Shown here: in pieces, positions 47,344 through 55,328 of the stretch
How positions within the stretch are numbered: position 1 is the stretch's first letter
Layout: each line of letters starts with the position of its first letter
Assembly (NCBI RefSeq): GCF_003075095.1
Contig: NZ_QCZF01000006.1
Location: 101,881-165,880, forward strand
Length of the DNA stretch: 64,000 nt
Origin: Blastococcus litoris
GTDB taxonomy: Bacteria > Actinomycetota > Actinomycetes > Mycobacteriales > Geodermatophilaceae
Direction: 5' to 3'
Made by a program: the position numbers and the translations under genes
The notes under the pieces: generated by a model
The model's database searches: none
The model's input: only the letters and a program-made list of their open reading frames with translations
Told to the model about the DNA's origin: nothing

Positions 47344-47763
47344 TCACTGCTCCGCGATCCCGCTGGGCTCCGACCGCCAGGTCAGGTGGTCCAGCCGCCG
47401 GCCGACCACGGCGCCGACCGGCAGCTGCGCGATCTGCGCCAGGTCCTCCAGCGTCGCCGCGACCACCTCCTGGAACTCCGTCCCCCCGATCACGTCCGGA
47501 CCGATCCCGGCGGAGACGTGGTAACCCTCGACGGCCATGCGGACGTCGTCCGGCGAGACGTCGAGGTCGCGCACCAGGGCCGTCGTGGTCGCCCGCATCG
47601 AGCTCATCCCGGAGAAGGCCCGACCGCAGCCGCAGCCGCCGTCGGGGTCGGCCTCGTCCTCCGGGCAGACGTAGCCGAGCAGGACCAGCTCGCCCTCGAT
47701 CGCGAAGCAGAAGTCGCCCTCCCGGGCTCCCTGGGTGTCGTGCGTCGCGGTCAGCAGCTTCAT
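47344..47763 (-). CDS. Conserved small protein with Cys pair, unknown function
   Basis: A 139-residue soluble protein starting MKLLTATHDTQGAREGDFCF. The segment YVCPEDEADPDGGCGCGRAFSGM has four Cys residues that could bind a metal. The second half is helical, with DVSPDDVRMAVEGYHVSAG. I recall similar small actinobacterial proteins but cannot name a function. ATG 47763 has a weak ribosome site, and a parS-like site lies 40 bp upstream. Confidence 0.8.
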   Translation of the reverse strand: MKLLTATHDTQGAREGDFCFAIEGELVLLGYVCPEDEADPDGGCGCGRAFSGMSSMRATTTALVRDLDVSPDDVRMAVEGYHVSAGIGPDVIGGTEFQEVVAATLEDLAQIAQLPVGAVVGRRLDHLTWRSEPSGIAEQ

Positions 47764-47802
47764 GCCCGCACCCTCGCACCGGGGTCCGACAGGACCGGGC
47801 GC

Positions 47803-47816
47803 GTTCCACGTGGAAC
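47803..47816. other. parS-like site 3
   Basis: GTTCCACGTGGAAC, identical to the other copies, lies in an intergenic region 3 bp from the hairpin at 47820-47852. Confidence 0.85.
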
Positions 47817-47819
47817 CCG

Positions 47820-47852
47820 GAGGGGCCCAGGACCTGCGGTCCTGGGCCCCTC
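47820..47852 (-). terminator. Terminator hairpin after the secreted hydrolase gene
   Basis: A perfect 15-bp stem with loop TGC lies 21 bp past the stop at 47874. It sits next to parS-like site 3. Confidence 0.85.
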
Positions 47853-47873
47853 GGGTCGCCGTCCCTACCTGTC

Positions 47874-49775
47874 TCAGGGACGCAGCGCCGGCTGCGGGAA
47901 GTTCAGCCGCAGCAGCACCGCCGGGTCGGCGACGGGCACCTCCCACACGGCACCGGCGCCGTCGGGGTCGATGACCTCTCCCCGGCCCAGGAAGGCCGTC
48001 ACCTGGGCCTGTCCCTGCGCCGCGGCCGGGTTGGTCAGCACCAGCAGGAACGAGTGCGGGTTCGCCAGCGGCGTCACCGCCCTGTCGTTGCGGTAGAGGC
48101 TCGTGCGCGACCACAGCTCACCGGCGTCGACCAGCGTGTACGACGTCGGGTTCGGCACCGTCTGGTCCCCGAACGCGACCTGGACGAGCACGCGCTCGGG
48201 CCGGATCAGCGGCGCGAACGCCTCCGGGCTACCCGACCGGGTCAACCACGTCGACCTCGCCAGGTAGTCCTGGATCGCCAGCGCCCCCGGGACCGTCGCG
48301 GTGACCGGGCCCTCCCCGCGCAACGGGAGCTGCTCCTGGAAGAACGCCCGGGTCGCGTCCTGGCTGTTGAGCAGCCCGGCCGCCTGGAGGGCCTGCGTGG
48401 TGAGCAGGCGGAACGACGGCGACAGCCGCGCGATCTCCGTGATCGGACCACCGGGGACGTTCAGCACCGACCGGGTCACCGCCGGGTCGGCACCGGTGAG
48501 CAGGGTCGCGTAGATGCCCCCGAAGCTCTGCCCGAAGTAGGTGACGCCCTGTCCGGAGAGATCCGGCGTGCGGTCGCCGTCCACGTCGGTGCCGCCCAGG
48601 GTGCGGATCAGGGTGGAGATGTCCGCCGAGGTCTGCCTCAGGGCGTCCCGCGAGGAGATGGCTGCCGCGTCGCCGGTGGCCGACGAGCCCTCGGTGTTGC
48701 CGATCTGGCCGTCGCCGTTCTGGTCCACGCCACGGCCGTAGGCGGGCAGGCTGCGGGTGCCGCCGGCGGTGGTGATCTCCCAGGTGCTGCCCGGCCCGAA
48801 GCCGTGGCCGACGACGTTCGTCCCGATCGTGGCGATCCCGCTGCGGGCGTTCGCCGGCGCGGCGAGGAGGACCGACGTCATGGATGCGGTGAACCCGTGG
48901 CCGAAGACCGCGACCGGCCAGCCGCCGGCCGGTGCCCGACCGGGCGGGAGGACGGCCACGAAGGGCAGCCGTGCGGCGGCCACCGGGGCAGGGCCGAGGT
49001 CCCGGGTCGGCGTCTGCGCGATCGTGACGTCCTGCCGCAGCCACGACGGCGCGAGGTAGGAACCGAACACGAGCCGGCTGTCCGCGGGGAGCTGTGCGGT
49101 GGGCTGGACCGGCTGGGCGAGCGTGCCACGGTCCGGGCGCAGCGCGACCGTGGTCCCCGCGACCGGGAAGACGCCGTCGATCGTCAGGCCGGGCGTCACG
49201 CCGACGGCCGTCAGCGCCCGGCTGCCGAACTGGATCTGGCGGGTGAGGTCCTGGAGGCCGTCCGTGGCGCTCAGCGTCGTGAACGTGTCCCGGGCGGCCT
49301 TGTTGGCCGGGCCGCCCTGGACGCTGAGCCGGTAGGTGGTGCCGGGCGCGAGCTGCTCGGCGGGGTGGGCGTAGATCGTGTTCGTCGCCGGGTCGTGGAC
49401 GACCCGGTCGACACCGGTGCGCCAGCCGCCCCGCGTTTCCTGGACGGTGATCCGCTGCGCGATCTGCGCCGGGTCGACCGGCGAGCTGAAGGTGATCGCC
49501 AGCCGCGGGTCGAGGTCGAAGCCGTCGAGCTCGTTCAGCCGCTGCACCAGCCCGCAGGTGATGACCGGACCGCAGTTCTGGGTGGGCAGCGCCACGCGCC
49601 GGCCGGTGAGCTGGCGGGCATCGGGGACGGTCAGCGAGTCGGTCGGGAAGAACGACACCGGCTCGGCCTTGGCCGGAGCGGCGAGGGCGGGTGAGGCGGT
49701 GGCCGTGACGGTGAGCGTCAGGGCCAGGGCGCCGACCAGGGATGCGCTGGTGCGGCGCCAGAGGGAGTGGGGCAC
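47874..49775 (-). CDS. Large secreted alpha/beta hydrolase with Ig-like and EF-hand segments
   Basis: A 633-residue exported protein. The signal peptide has RR at 7-8 and a likely cleavage after ALA near residue 32. Residues about 90-170 resemble a Big_5-type Ig-like domain (RLAITFSSPVDPAQI). The hydrolase part from about 270 has the elbow GQSFGG with Ser417. An insertion carries a perfect EF-hand loop, DQNGDGQIGNTE (351-362), and a second acidic DVDGDRTPD (397-405), so calcium binding is likely. Cys68 and Cys74 may pair. Start GTG 49775 has TTGGAG before it. It is probably a secreted esterase or lipase; the substrate is unknown. Confidence 0.88.
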   Translation of the reverse strand: MPHSLWRRTSASLVGALALTLTVTATASPALAAPAKAEPVSFFPTDSLTVPDARQLTGRRVALPTQNCGPVITCGLVQRLNELDGFDLDPRLAITFSSPVDPAQIAQRITVQETRGGWRTGVDRVVHDPATNTIYAHPAEQLAPGTTYRLSVQGGPANKAARDTFTTLSATDGLQDLTRQIQFGSRALTAVGVTPGLTIDGVFPVAGTTVALRPDRGTLAQPVQPTAQLPADSRLVFGSYLAPSWLRQDVTIAQTPTRDLGPAPVAAARLPFVAVLPPGRAPAGGWPVAVFGHGFTASMTSVLLAAPANARSGIATIGTNVVGHGFGPGSTWEITTAGGTRSLPAYGRGVDQNGDGQIGNTEGSSATGDAAAISSRDALRQTSADISTLIRTLGGTDVDGDRTPDLSGQGVTYFGQSFGGIYATLLTGADPAVTRSVLNVPGGPITEIARLSPSFRLLTTQALQAAGLLNSQDATRAFFQEQLPLRGEGPVTATVPGALAIQDYLARSTWLTRSGSPEAFAPLIRPERVLVQVAFGDQTVPNPTSYTLVDAGELWSRTSLYRNDRAVTPLANPHSFLLVLTNPAAAQGQAQVTAFLGRGEVIDPDGAGAVWEVPVADPAVLLRLNFPQPALRP

Positions 49776-49879
49776 GGGGTCTCCAATGACTCGGTGGACC
49801 CTCTTCCTAGCTCAGCGTGACGTGGGTCTCACCACCGGGTCCTTCCAGCCGGAAGTTCTCTCGCCGCCGCCGGGGGCCG

Positions 49880-49913
49880 GAGAGGCCCGGGACCTCGTGG
49901 TCCCGGACCTCTC
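49880..49913 (-). terminator. Terminator hairpin after dnaB and its trailing small ORF
   Basis: A 15-bp stem with one mismatch and loop TCGT lies 5 bp past the stop of the small ORF at 49918 and 165 bp past the dnaB stop. Confidence 0.75.
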
Positions 49914-49917
49914 GCGG

Positions 49918-50076
49918 TCACGTCCTCGGCCTGCGCCGGCCCGCTGACGGGTGCGCGGCCATCTCGGCGGCGCGGAGCATGCCGGCGATCCGGCCGAGCC
50001 GCTCCTGGCTCGGTGAGTCGGCAGCACGCGTGCTGACCTCCAGCACGAGGCTGCCCGGCGCGATGGCGGCGGCCAC
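49918..50076 (-). CDS. Possible 52-residue gene coupled to dnaB
   Basis: A GTG at 50076 lies 2 bp past the dnaB stop codon and opens a frame of 52 codons (VAAAIAPGSLVLEVSTR, then a helical ERLGRIAGMLRAAEMAA and a basic tail) that ends 5 bp before the terminator. The position between dnaB and its hairpin and the codon use favour a real gene. It has no independent ribosome site and I do not recognise the product. Confidence 0.42.
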   Translation of the reverse strand: MAAAIAPGSLVLEVSTRAADSPSQERLGRIAGMLRAAEMAAHPSAGRRRPRT

Positions 50077-50077
50077 G

Positions 50078-51463
50078 TCAGTTCGCCATGTCCACGAAGC
50101 GGCTGTAGTGGCCCTGGAAGGCGACCGTGACGTTCGCGGTCGGGCCGTTGCGGTGCTTGACCAGCATGATGTCGGCCTCGCCCGCCCGCGGGCTCTCCTT
50201 CTCGTACATGTCCTCGCGGTGGATCATCATGACCATGTCGGCGTCCTGCTCGATCGAGCCGGACTCGCGGAGGTCGGACAGCATCGGCTTCTTGTCCTGA
50301 CGCTGCTCGGAGCCACGGTTGAGCTGCGACATGGCGATGACCGGCACCTCGAGCTCCTTGGCCAGCAGCTTGAGCGCACGGGAGAACTCCGAGACCTCCT
50401 GCTGGCGGCTCTCCACGCGCTTGCCGGACGTCATGAGCTGCAGGTAGTCGATGACCACGAGCTTGAGGTCGTTGCGCTGCTTGAGCCGCCGCGCCTTGGC
50501 CCGGATCTCCATCATCGTCATGTTCGGGGAGTCGTCGATGTAGAGGGGTGCGTCCGCGATCTCGCCCATCCGCCGGGCGAGCTTCGACCAGTCCTCGTCG
50601 CTCAGCGTTCCCGCGCGCATGTGGTGCAGCGGCACCTTGGCCTCCGCCGACAGCAGACGCATGGTGATCTCGTGCTTGCTCATCTCCAGCGAGAAGATGG
50701 CGGCCGGCAGGTGGTGCTTCACCGACGCCGACCGCGCGATGTCCAGGCCGAGCGTCGACTTGCCCACACCGGGACGGGCGGCGATGACGACCATCTGGCC
50801 GGCCTGCAGGCCGTTGGTGAGCTCGTCGAGGTCCCGGATGCCGGTCGGGACCCCGCGGCTGACCCCGCCGCGGCTGGCGATGGCGTCCAGCTCGTCCATC
50901 GTCGGCTGCAGGATGTCCTCGAGGCGCGAGTAGTCCTCGCTCATCCGCTTCTCGGTGACGTCGTAGATCTCCTGCTGCGCCCGGTCGACGATGTCGTCGA
51001 CGTCGCCCTTGCCGCCGGCCGCGCCGTAGCCGAGCTGGACCACCCGGGTGCCCGCCTCGACGAGCCGCCGCAGCACGGCCTGCTCCGCGACGATCGCGGC
51101 GTAGTACCCCGCGTTGGCCGCCGTGGGCGTCGAGGCGATCAGCGTGTGCAGGTAGACCGCGCCGCCCATCTTGGACAGCTGGTCGGTGCGGTTGAGCTCG
51201 GCCGCGACGGTGATCGCGTCGGCCGGCTCGCCGCGGCCGTACAGGTCGAGGATGCAGTCGAAGATGATCTGGTGCGCGGGCCGGTAGAAGTCGGGGCCCT
51301 GCAGCGCCTCGACGACGTCGGCGATCGCGTCCTTGCTGAGCAGCATGCCGCCGAGCACCGACTGCTCGGCGGGGATGTCCTGCGGCGGCTGCCGGTCGTA
51401 GGCCGGCGCCGTCGCTGAGGGCCGGCTGAGTTCGTCGGCCACCGCCACGCTGGGTTCCTCCAT
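50078..51463 (-). CDS. dnaB: Replicative DNA helicase
   Basis: A 461-residue hexameric helicase that unwinds DNA ahead of the replication fork and recruits primase. The N-terminal DnaB domain (about 27-130) is followed by a linker and the RecA-like ATPase with Walker A ARPGVGKST at 229-237, Walker B LVVIDYLQLM and the arginine-finger region near SDLRESGSIEQDADMV. There is no intein at the Walker A site, a frequent insertion point in actinobacteria. ATG 51463 is chosen; GTG 51448 is an alternative. The promoter region upstream contains DnaA-box-like sites and a hairpin. Confidence 0.97.
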   Translation of the reverse strand: MEEPSVAVADELSRPSATAPAYDRQPPQDIPAEQSVLGGMLLSKDAIADVVEALQGPDFYRPAHQIIFDCILDLYGRGEPADAITVAAELNRTDQLSKMGGAVYLHTLIASTPTAANAGYYAAIVAEQAVLRRLVEAGTRVVQLGYGAAGGKGDVDDIVDRAQQEIYDVTEKRMSEDYSRLEDILQPTMDELDAIASRGGVSRGVPTGIRDLDELTNGLQAGQMVVIAARPGVGKSTLGLDIARSASVKHHLPAAIFSLEMSKHEITMRLLSAEAKVPLHHMRAGTLSDEDWSKLARRMGEIADAPLYIDDSPNMTMMEIRAKARRLKQRNDLKLVVIDYLQLMTSGKRVESRQQEVSEFSRALKLLAKELEVPVIAMSQLNRGSEQRQDKKPMLSDLRESGSIEQDADMVMMIHREDMYEKESPRAGEADIMLVKHRNGPTANVTVAFQGHYSRFVDMAN

Positions 51464-51553
51464 CTCGTGCAGGGCGCGCCCGCACCACCACTCCGTGGGG
51501 AAGCCGGAGTTCGACGGGCGCCGCCGGACCGAACATCTGTTCGGTGATTGCTA

Positions 51554-51586
51554 CCGCCGGGCACTGACAGATTCGGTGCCCGGCGG
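51554..51586 (-). terminator. Hairpin upstream of dnaB
   Basis: An 11-bp perfect stem (51554-51564 with 51576-51586) with an 11-nt loop lies 90 bp upstream of dnaB. It could stop read-through from the ribosomal operon or act as leader structure. Confidence 0.5.
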
Positions 51587-51658
51587 CAGCTGGGGAGGAC
51601 GTTATGGAGCGGGAGGGGGCCAGGTCCAACACCCGTGTGCACGTCGATCTGCACAACT

Positions 51659-51794
51659 TGTGGACAAGTCGGTGGATTCACGCCTGTCGACATGTGGAGA
51701 CGTCGGGGGACACGAGGCGGTCATCCCCTGTCCTCCCCCTCGTCACCTGCGCTGACGCCACCCACGGGCTGTGGACGGGAGAAAGTTCTCCACA
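51659..51794. promoter_or_regulatory. Cluster of DnaA-box-like sites upstream of dnaB
   Basis: A perfect actinobacterial DnaA box TTGTCCACA lies on the minus strand at 51659-51667, inside the inverted repeat ACTTGT-GG-ACAAGT. Near matches follow: 51693-51701 (GTCTCCACA on minus, two mismatches), 51770-51778 (CCGTCCACA on minus, two mismatches) and 51786-51794 (TTCTCCACA on plus, one mismatch). A local AT-rich run CATTTTTC adjoins the last. It may let DnaA control dnaB, or titrate DnaA. Confidence 0.5.
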
Positions 51795-52383
51795 TTTTTC
51801 CCCGTCGTGCACCACGTGTCACAGGCGCGCACCACCCGTCGCGGAGCTCGCGCCCACGTCCGTCCACCGTTCCGCCGACTCCCCGGGGTGTTCCCGGCAG
51901 GCCGGCGTCCGGCACGGCTGGATTCCGTCCGTGCCGAGCGGCGGAGCGTTCGTCAGCGGAGCCTGCCTCCTGGCCCTGTCAGCGCTCCTCTCCGGCTGCA
52001 CCGCGACGGTGAGGGGTCCCGCGGCCCGGGACACCGGGGTGGCCCGTCCTACGGGCCGCTCGGGGGAGCTGCGGTACCCGGTGCCTCCGACGACGCGCAG
52101 CCGGTCGGCGTCGTGCTCCGGTCGGCCGGCTGCCCCGGGCTGGGGTGCCGGCCGCGTGCTCGACGTCGCCGCAGAGGCGAGGGAGGAGTGACGGGCTGCC
52201 CCCATGCGCCCCGTCCGGCCGGGACCGCCTCGCGGTCGACGCCTCGCCCATGTGCTCCGACGCCCAGGACGACCGCGTCTCCTCGTCGGTCCCGAGCCAC
52301 GGCTCGGAGCAGGGGGTGGCCGCCGACAGCGCCCTGTTCCACGACCCGCGGGGGCCCTGTGCACGCAGAGGTGCCCCGAGACG

Positions 52384-52423
52384 CCGGAAGGGGCGCCGGA
52401 CCGGAGTCCGACGCCCCTTCCGG
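52384..52423 (-). terminator. Terminator hairpin after rplI
   Basis: A 12-bp outer stem (52384-52395 with 52412-52423) plus a short inner stem lies 18 bp past the rplI stop. It ends the rpsF-ssb-rpsR-rplI operon. Confidence 0.85.
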
Positions 52424-52441
52424 GCGGTGCTGCCAGCCGGC

Positions 52442-52888
52442 TCAGCCGGGGACGACCTCGATCGCCAGCTGGGTCGTGACCTCCGGGTGCACCCGCACGG
52501 TGACGGTGTGCTCGCCCGTGGTCTTGATGCTGCTCGGGAGCTCGATCCGGCGACGGTCGAGCTCCGGGCCGCCGGCAGCGGTGACCGCGGCGGCGACGTC
52601 GGCGGTGGTGACGCGGCCGAACAGGCGGCCACCCTCACCGGCACGGGCCGGGACGCGCACCGTGAGGCCGGACAGCTGCCCGGCCACGGCGGTGGCCTCC
52701 TCGTGCGAGCGCACCTCACGGGTGGCACGCGCCCGGCGGAGCGACTCGACCTGCTTCTCGGCGCCGCGGGTGGCCTTGATGGCCAGGCCGCGAGGCAGCA
52801 GGTAGTTGCGGCCGTACCCGCCCTTGACCTCCACGGTGTCGCCGGAGGAACCGAGGCCGGTGACCTCCTGCGTCAGGATCAGCTTCAT
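52442..52888 (-). CDS. rplI: 50S ribosomal protein L9
   Basis: A 148-residue ribosomal protein binding 23S rRNA at the base of the L1 stalk. The start MKLILTQEVTGLGSSGDTVEVK and GYGRNYLLPRGLAIKAT are the L9 signature; the long connecting helix and a C-terminal domain follow. ATG 52888 gives the usual family start; ATG 52897, three codons upstream, is possible too. It is the last gene of the conserved operon, 11 bp after rpsR. Confidence 0.97.
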   Translation of the reverse strand: MKLILTQEVTGLGSSGDTVEVKGGYGRNYLLPRGLAIKATRGAEKQVESLRRARATREVRSHEEATAVAGQLSGLTVRVPARAGEGGRLFGRVTTADVAAAVTAAGGPELDRRRIELPSSIKTTGEHTVTVRVHPEVTTQLAIEVVPG

Positions 52889-52899
52889 CGTGCTCATGA

Positions 52900-53136
52900 T
52901 CAGCGCGCCGTCGAGGTGTAGGGCAGCAGGGCCATCTCACGGCTGTTCTTGACGGCCGTGGCGACGTCCCGCTGGTGCTGGCTGCAGTTGCCGCTGACGC
53001 GGCGGGCACGGATCTTGCCGCGGTCGGAGATGAACTTCCGCAGCAGCGTCGTGTCCTTGTAGTCGATGTAGGTCGCCTTGTCCTTGCAGAACTGGCAGAC
53101 CTTCTTCTTGACCTTGCGGATGGGGGGCTTGGGCAC
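52900..53136 (-). CDS. rpsR: 30S ribosomal protein S18, zinc-binding form
   Basis: A 78-residue platform protein that pairs with S6. It begins with GTG at 53136. Cys14, Cys17, Cys51 and His54 form the zinc site of the C-plus type; many actinobacteria also keep a zinc-free paralogue for zinc starvation elsewhere. The conserved core is [24 protein letters not shown] in two halves around residues 18-41. It lies 35 bp after ssb. Confidence 0.97.
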   Translation of the reverse strand: MPKPPIRKVKKKVCQFCKDKATYIDYKDTTLLRKFISDRGKIRARRVSGNCSQHQRDVATAVKNSREMALLPYTSTAR

Positions 53137-53171
53137 CGGGTTCTCCAGGTGTGTCGTTCAGGGAGGTGAGA

Positions 53172-53660
53172 TCAGAAGGGCGGTTCGTCGGACGGACCGG
53201 CGGGCGTCGACCACGGGTCGCTCGCACCGCCCCCGCCGCCACCGCCGCCGGAGAAGCCGCCGCCGCCACCACCGAAGCTGCCGCCGCCCTCACCGCGCGA
53301 GGCACGGGTGACCTTCGCGGTGGCGTAGCGGAGCGAGGGGCCGATCTCGTCGACCTCGAGCTCGATGACGGTGCGCTTCTCGCCTTCCTTCGTGTCGAAG
53401 GAACGCTGCTTGAGCCGGCCGCTGACGATGACCCGCGAGCCGCGGGTGAGCGACTCGGCCACGTTCTCCGCGGCCTGCCGCCAGACGTTGCAGCGGAGGA
53501 ACAGCGCCTCGCCGTCCTTCCACTCCTGCGACTGGCGGTCGAAGGTGCGGGGGGTCGACGCAACGGTGAAGTTGGCGACGGCAGCGCCCGACGGCGTGAA
53601 GCGCAGCTCCGGATCGGCGGTCAGGTTGCCGATGACGGTGATGACGGTTTCGCCGGCCAT
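53172..53660 (-). CDS. ssb: Single-stranded DNA-binding protein
   Basis: A 162-residue SSB that coats single-stranded DNA at forks and repair sites. The OB-fold occupies about 3-115, with [19 protein letters not shown] and [19 protein letters not shown] Gly-rich flexible linker (about 122-145) leads to the acidic tip DEPPF that docks replication and repair partners. ATG 53660 is 2 bp past the rpsF stop. It is the ssb copy embedded in the ribosomal operon. Confidence 0.97.
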   Translation of the reverse strand: MAGETVITVIGNLTADPELRFTPSGAAVANFTVASTPRTFDRQSQEWKDGEALFLRCNVWRQAAENVAESLTRGSRVIVSGRLKQRSFDTKEGEKRTVIELEVDEIGPSLRYATAKVTRASRGEGGGSFGGGGGGFSGGGGGGGGASDPWSTPAGPSDEPPF

Positions 53661-53662
53661 GG

Positions 53663-53950
53663 TCAGTGGACCTCGGGCCGCATCAGCTTCGTGCGCAGCA
53701 CCGACTCGTTCAGGTTGAGCTGGCGGTCCAGCTCGGCGACCGCTGCAGGCTCGGACTCGATCGTGACGATCGCGTAGATGCCCTCGACCTGCTTCTTGAT
53801 CTCGTAGGCCAGGCGACGCCGGCCCCAGATCTCGGTCTTGACGGTGCCACCGGCCTTGGTGACCACGGTCAGGAACCGGTCGAGCGAGGGAGCGATCGTG
53901 CGCTCCTCGAGCTCGGGGTCGAGGATGACCATCAGTTCGTAATTCCGCAC
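53663..53950 (-). CDS. rpsF: 30S ribosomal protein S6
   Basis: A 95-residue ribosomal protein that binds 16S rRNA with S18. It shows the family start [17 protein letters not shown] and [21 protein letters not shown]. The GTG at 53950 is preceded by AGGAGGTGGGG at a spacing of about 11 nt. It is first in the operon; the mRNA leader contains a small hairpin that might take part in S6:S18 feedback. Confidence 0.97.
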   Translation of the reverse strand: MRNYELMVILDPELEERTIAPSLDRFLTVVTKAGGTVKTEIWGRRRLAYEIKKQVEGIYAIVTIESEPAAVAELDRQLNLNESVLRTKLMRPEVH

Positions 53951-53979
53951 GGAGAACCCCACCTCCTCTGGACTTGGCG

Positions 53980-53998
53980 GCTGCAGGACATCTGCAGC
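53980..53998 (-). promoter_or_regulatory. Hairpin in the rpsF leader
   Basis: GCTGCAG-N5-CTGCAGC, a 7-bp stem 30 bp upstream of the rpsF start, is followed on the RNA by CGCC. Many bacteria have an S6:S18-binding leader motif here; the match to that motif is only approximate. Confidence 0.35.
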
Positions 53999-54110
53999 AG
54001 GAGGGTCGTGCATGCGTAGCGCGCCCCGGCACGTGCCGAGAGCGCGCAGCACGAGGCTACCAGCGCCTCGGACGGCGCCGTCCTCCGCCGTCCACAGGGC
54101 CCCCCGACGA

Positions 54111-54144
54111 CGCCGGCCGCCGTCCCGTGGGACGGCGGCCGGCG
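54111..54144 (-). terminator. Terminator hairpin after the membrane-anchored secreted protein gene
   Basis: A perfect 15-bp stem with loop CGTG lies 13 bp past the stop at 54157. Confidence 0.85.
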
Positions 54145-54156
54145 GCCGTGCGATGG

Positions 54157-55188
54157 CTAGCGCGAAGCGCGGGATGCCTGGTGGGTGCGGACCAGCGCGG
54201 CGGTCACCGCGGCGAGGGCCACGACCGCGGCCAGGGCCGCAGCCGGCAGTGCCTGCGCCGGCGTGGACTCCGACGCCGCCTCGGTCACGGCGTCGCCCTC
54301 CTCGAGCGCGGCGCCGTCGAGCCCGGCGAGCTGGCCGAAGACCGGGACGGAGGCGCCGTCGTAGCTGCCGGGCACGCCCCCGGCGCCGCCGGCGCCGGCA
54401 CGGTCGGAGCCACCCAGGCTCTGGCCCGGGACGAAGTAGCGCGAGGGGTCGAACGCGGCGGCGGCGACGATGTCCGACGGCGACATGCGCGGGGCCGAGC
54501 CGCCGACGTCGTAGGCGTACGGGTCGCCGGGCGTCGGCGGGATCTGGTTCGTGGGCGCCGTCGGCGCCGGGGCGCCCTCGGGTGCCGGCAGCGGCGCGCC
54601 GGTCCCCGGGGGCGCGGGGACCTGGCCGGTCGGCAGCGGCACGTTCACCTGGGGCAGCGGCGGGAGCCCGACGCTGGGCAGGTTCGGCAGGTTCGGCGCG
54701 ATGGTCTGGACGACGTAGGGGATCGGGGCCGGGAGCGGGGGGAGCGACCCGAGCACGGCGTTGACCACCTGGTTGGCGGAGACGCCCAGCGGCAGCTGCG
54801 CCTGCGGGACGACCCGGTAGGTGTAGGTGATGGTGCCGGGGGTCGCCGGAGCGCTGAACGTCCAGGCCGTGCTCTGCTCGGGGGCCAGCGTGCGCTGCTC
54901 GCCGAAGAAGCTCACCGAGACGTCGGTGTAGACCGTCGCCGAGACGCTGACGATGCCGAGGTTGATCCCGCCCTTGTTCGCGGCCGGGATCTTGTTGACG
55001 AAGGTGATCGTGCCGCCGGCGTCCACGCTCGCCACCGGGGGCGTCAGGTTCCTGATCTCGATCGTGGCCGTGGGGGCTGCGGCGGCGCTGGGGGCCATCA
55101 GCACCGAGAAGGCGGCCACACCTAGCCAGCCGAGGACGGCAGCGGCGATGCCCCGCTGCGCCGTTCGACGGATCCGACCGGTTGCCAT
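54157..55188 (-). CDS. Secreted, C-terminally membrane-anchored Pro-rich protein
   Basis: A 343-residue envelope protein; family not recognised. ATG 55188 follows GGAGGT. A signal peptide (about 1-38, cleavage near SAAAA-P) precedes a beta-rich domain (about 40-130) with [20 protein letters not shown] and [13 protein letters not shown], loosely like a cupredoxin or Ig fold but without copper ligands. A long Pro-rich region (about 140-230) and a low-complexity segment follow, then a C-terminal helix ([17 protein letters not shown]) and a basic tail, the layout of a cell-surface protein held in the membrane. There is no LPXTG motif. A palindrome lies in its promoter region. Confidence 0.8.
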   Translation of the reverse strand: MATGRIRRTAQRGIAAAVLGWLGVAAFSVLMAPSAAAAPTATIEIRNLTPPVASVDAGGTITFVNKIPAANKGGINLGIVSVSATVYTDVSVSFFGEQRTLAPEQSTAWTFSAPATPGTITYTYRVVPQAQLPLGVSANQVVNAVLGSLPPLPAPIPYVVQTIAPNLPNLPSVGLPPLPQVNVPLPTGQVPAPPGTGAPLPAPEGAPAPTAPTNQIPPTPGDPYAYDVGGSAPRMSPSDIVAAAAFDPSRYFVPGQSLGGSDRAGAGGAGGVPGSYDGASVPVFGQLAGLDGAALEEGDAVTEAASESTPAQALPAAALAAVVALAAVTAALVRTHQASRASR

Positions 55189-55232
55189 GTTCTGCTCTAC
55201 CTCCACTGTGCGCTGCGGAACCACACCCCGCC

Positions 55233-55244
55233 TACTGGCGAGTA
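55233..55244. promoter_or_regulatory. TACT-GGCG-AGTA palindrome in a divergent promoter region
   Basis: A 12-bp inverted repeat lies 45 bp upstream of the secreted protein gene and 85 bp upstream of the endonuclease gene. On the minus strand it reads GTTACTCGCCAGTA. It is a possible operator or promoter element; the regulator is unknown. Confidence 0.35.
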
Positions 55245-55328
55245 ACCCCCGTCACGCTGCATGAACGATGATGTGTGATCGCAGTTACGGCTAAACCTGA
55301 ATTCACCGACGAACTAGGGTCGGCGAGC

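Larger units (their letters stand above)
51464..52441. other. 978-bp region between rplI and dnaB with no confident gene
   Basis: The region holds the dnaB promoter area, two hairpins (51554-51586 and 52384-52423), a cluster of DnaA-box-like sites (51659-51794), and possible fragments of coding sequence. One plus-strand frame from GTG 51931 to 52191 reads like a lipoprotein start (CLLALSALLSGCTATV, with lipobox LSGC) but has no basic N-terminus or ribosome site, and its second half looks out of frame; it could be a decayed lipoprotein gene. Nothing else is supported. Confidence 0.4.

Noticed and set aside
50078-51463. Intein in dnaB
   Set aside because: The Walker A region and the rest of the ATPase are uninterrupted, and the gene has normal length.
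51604-52191. A 195-codon plus-strand frame upstream of dnaB
   Set aside because: The first 100 codons have no consistent composition and contain DnaA-box-like DNA. Only a short lipoprotein-like stretch from 51931 is suggestive, and it lacks a ribosome site.
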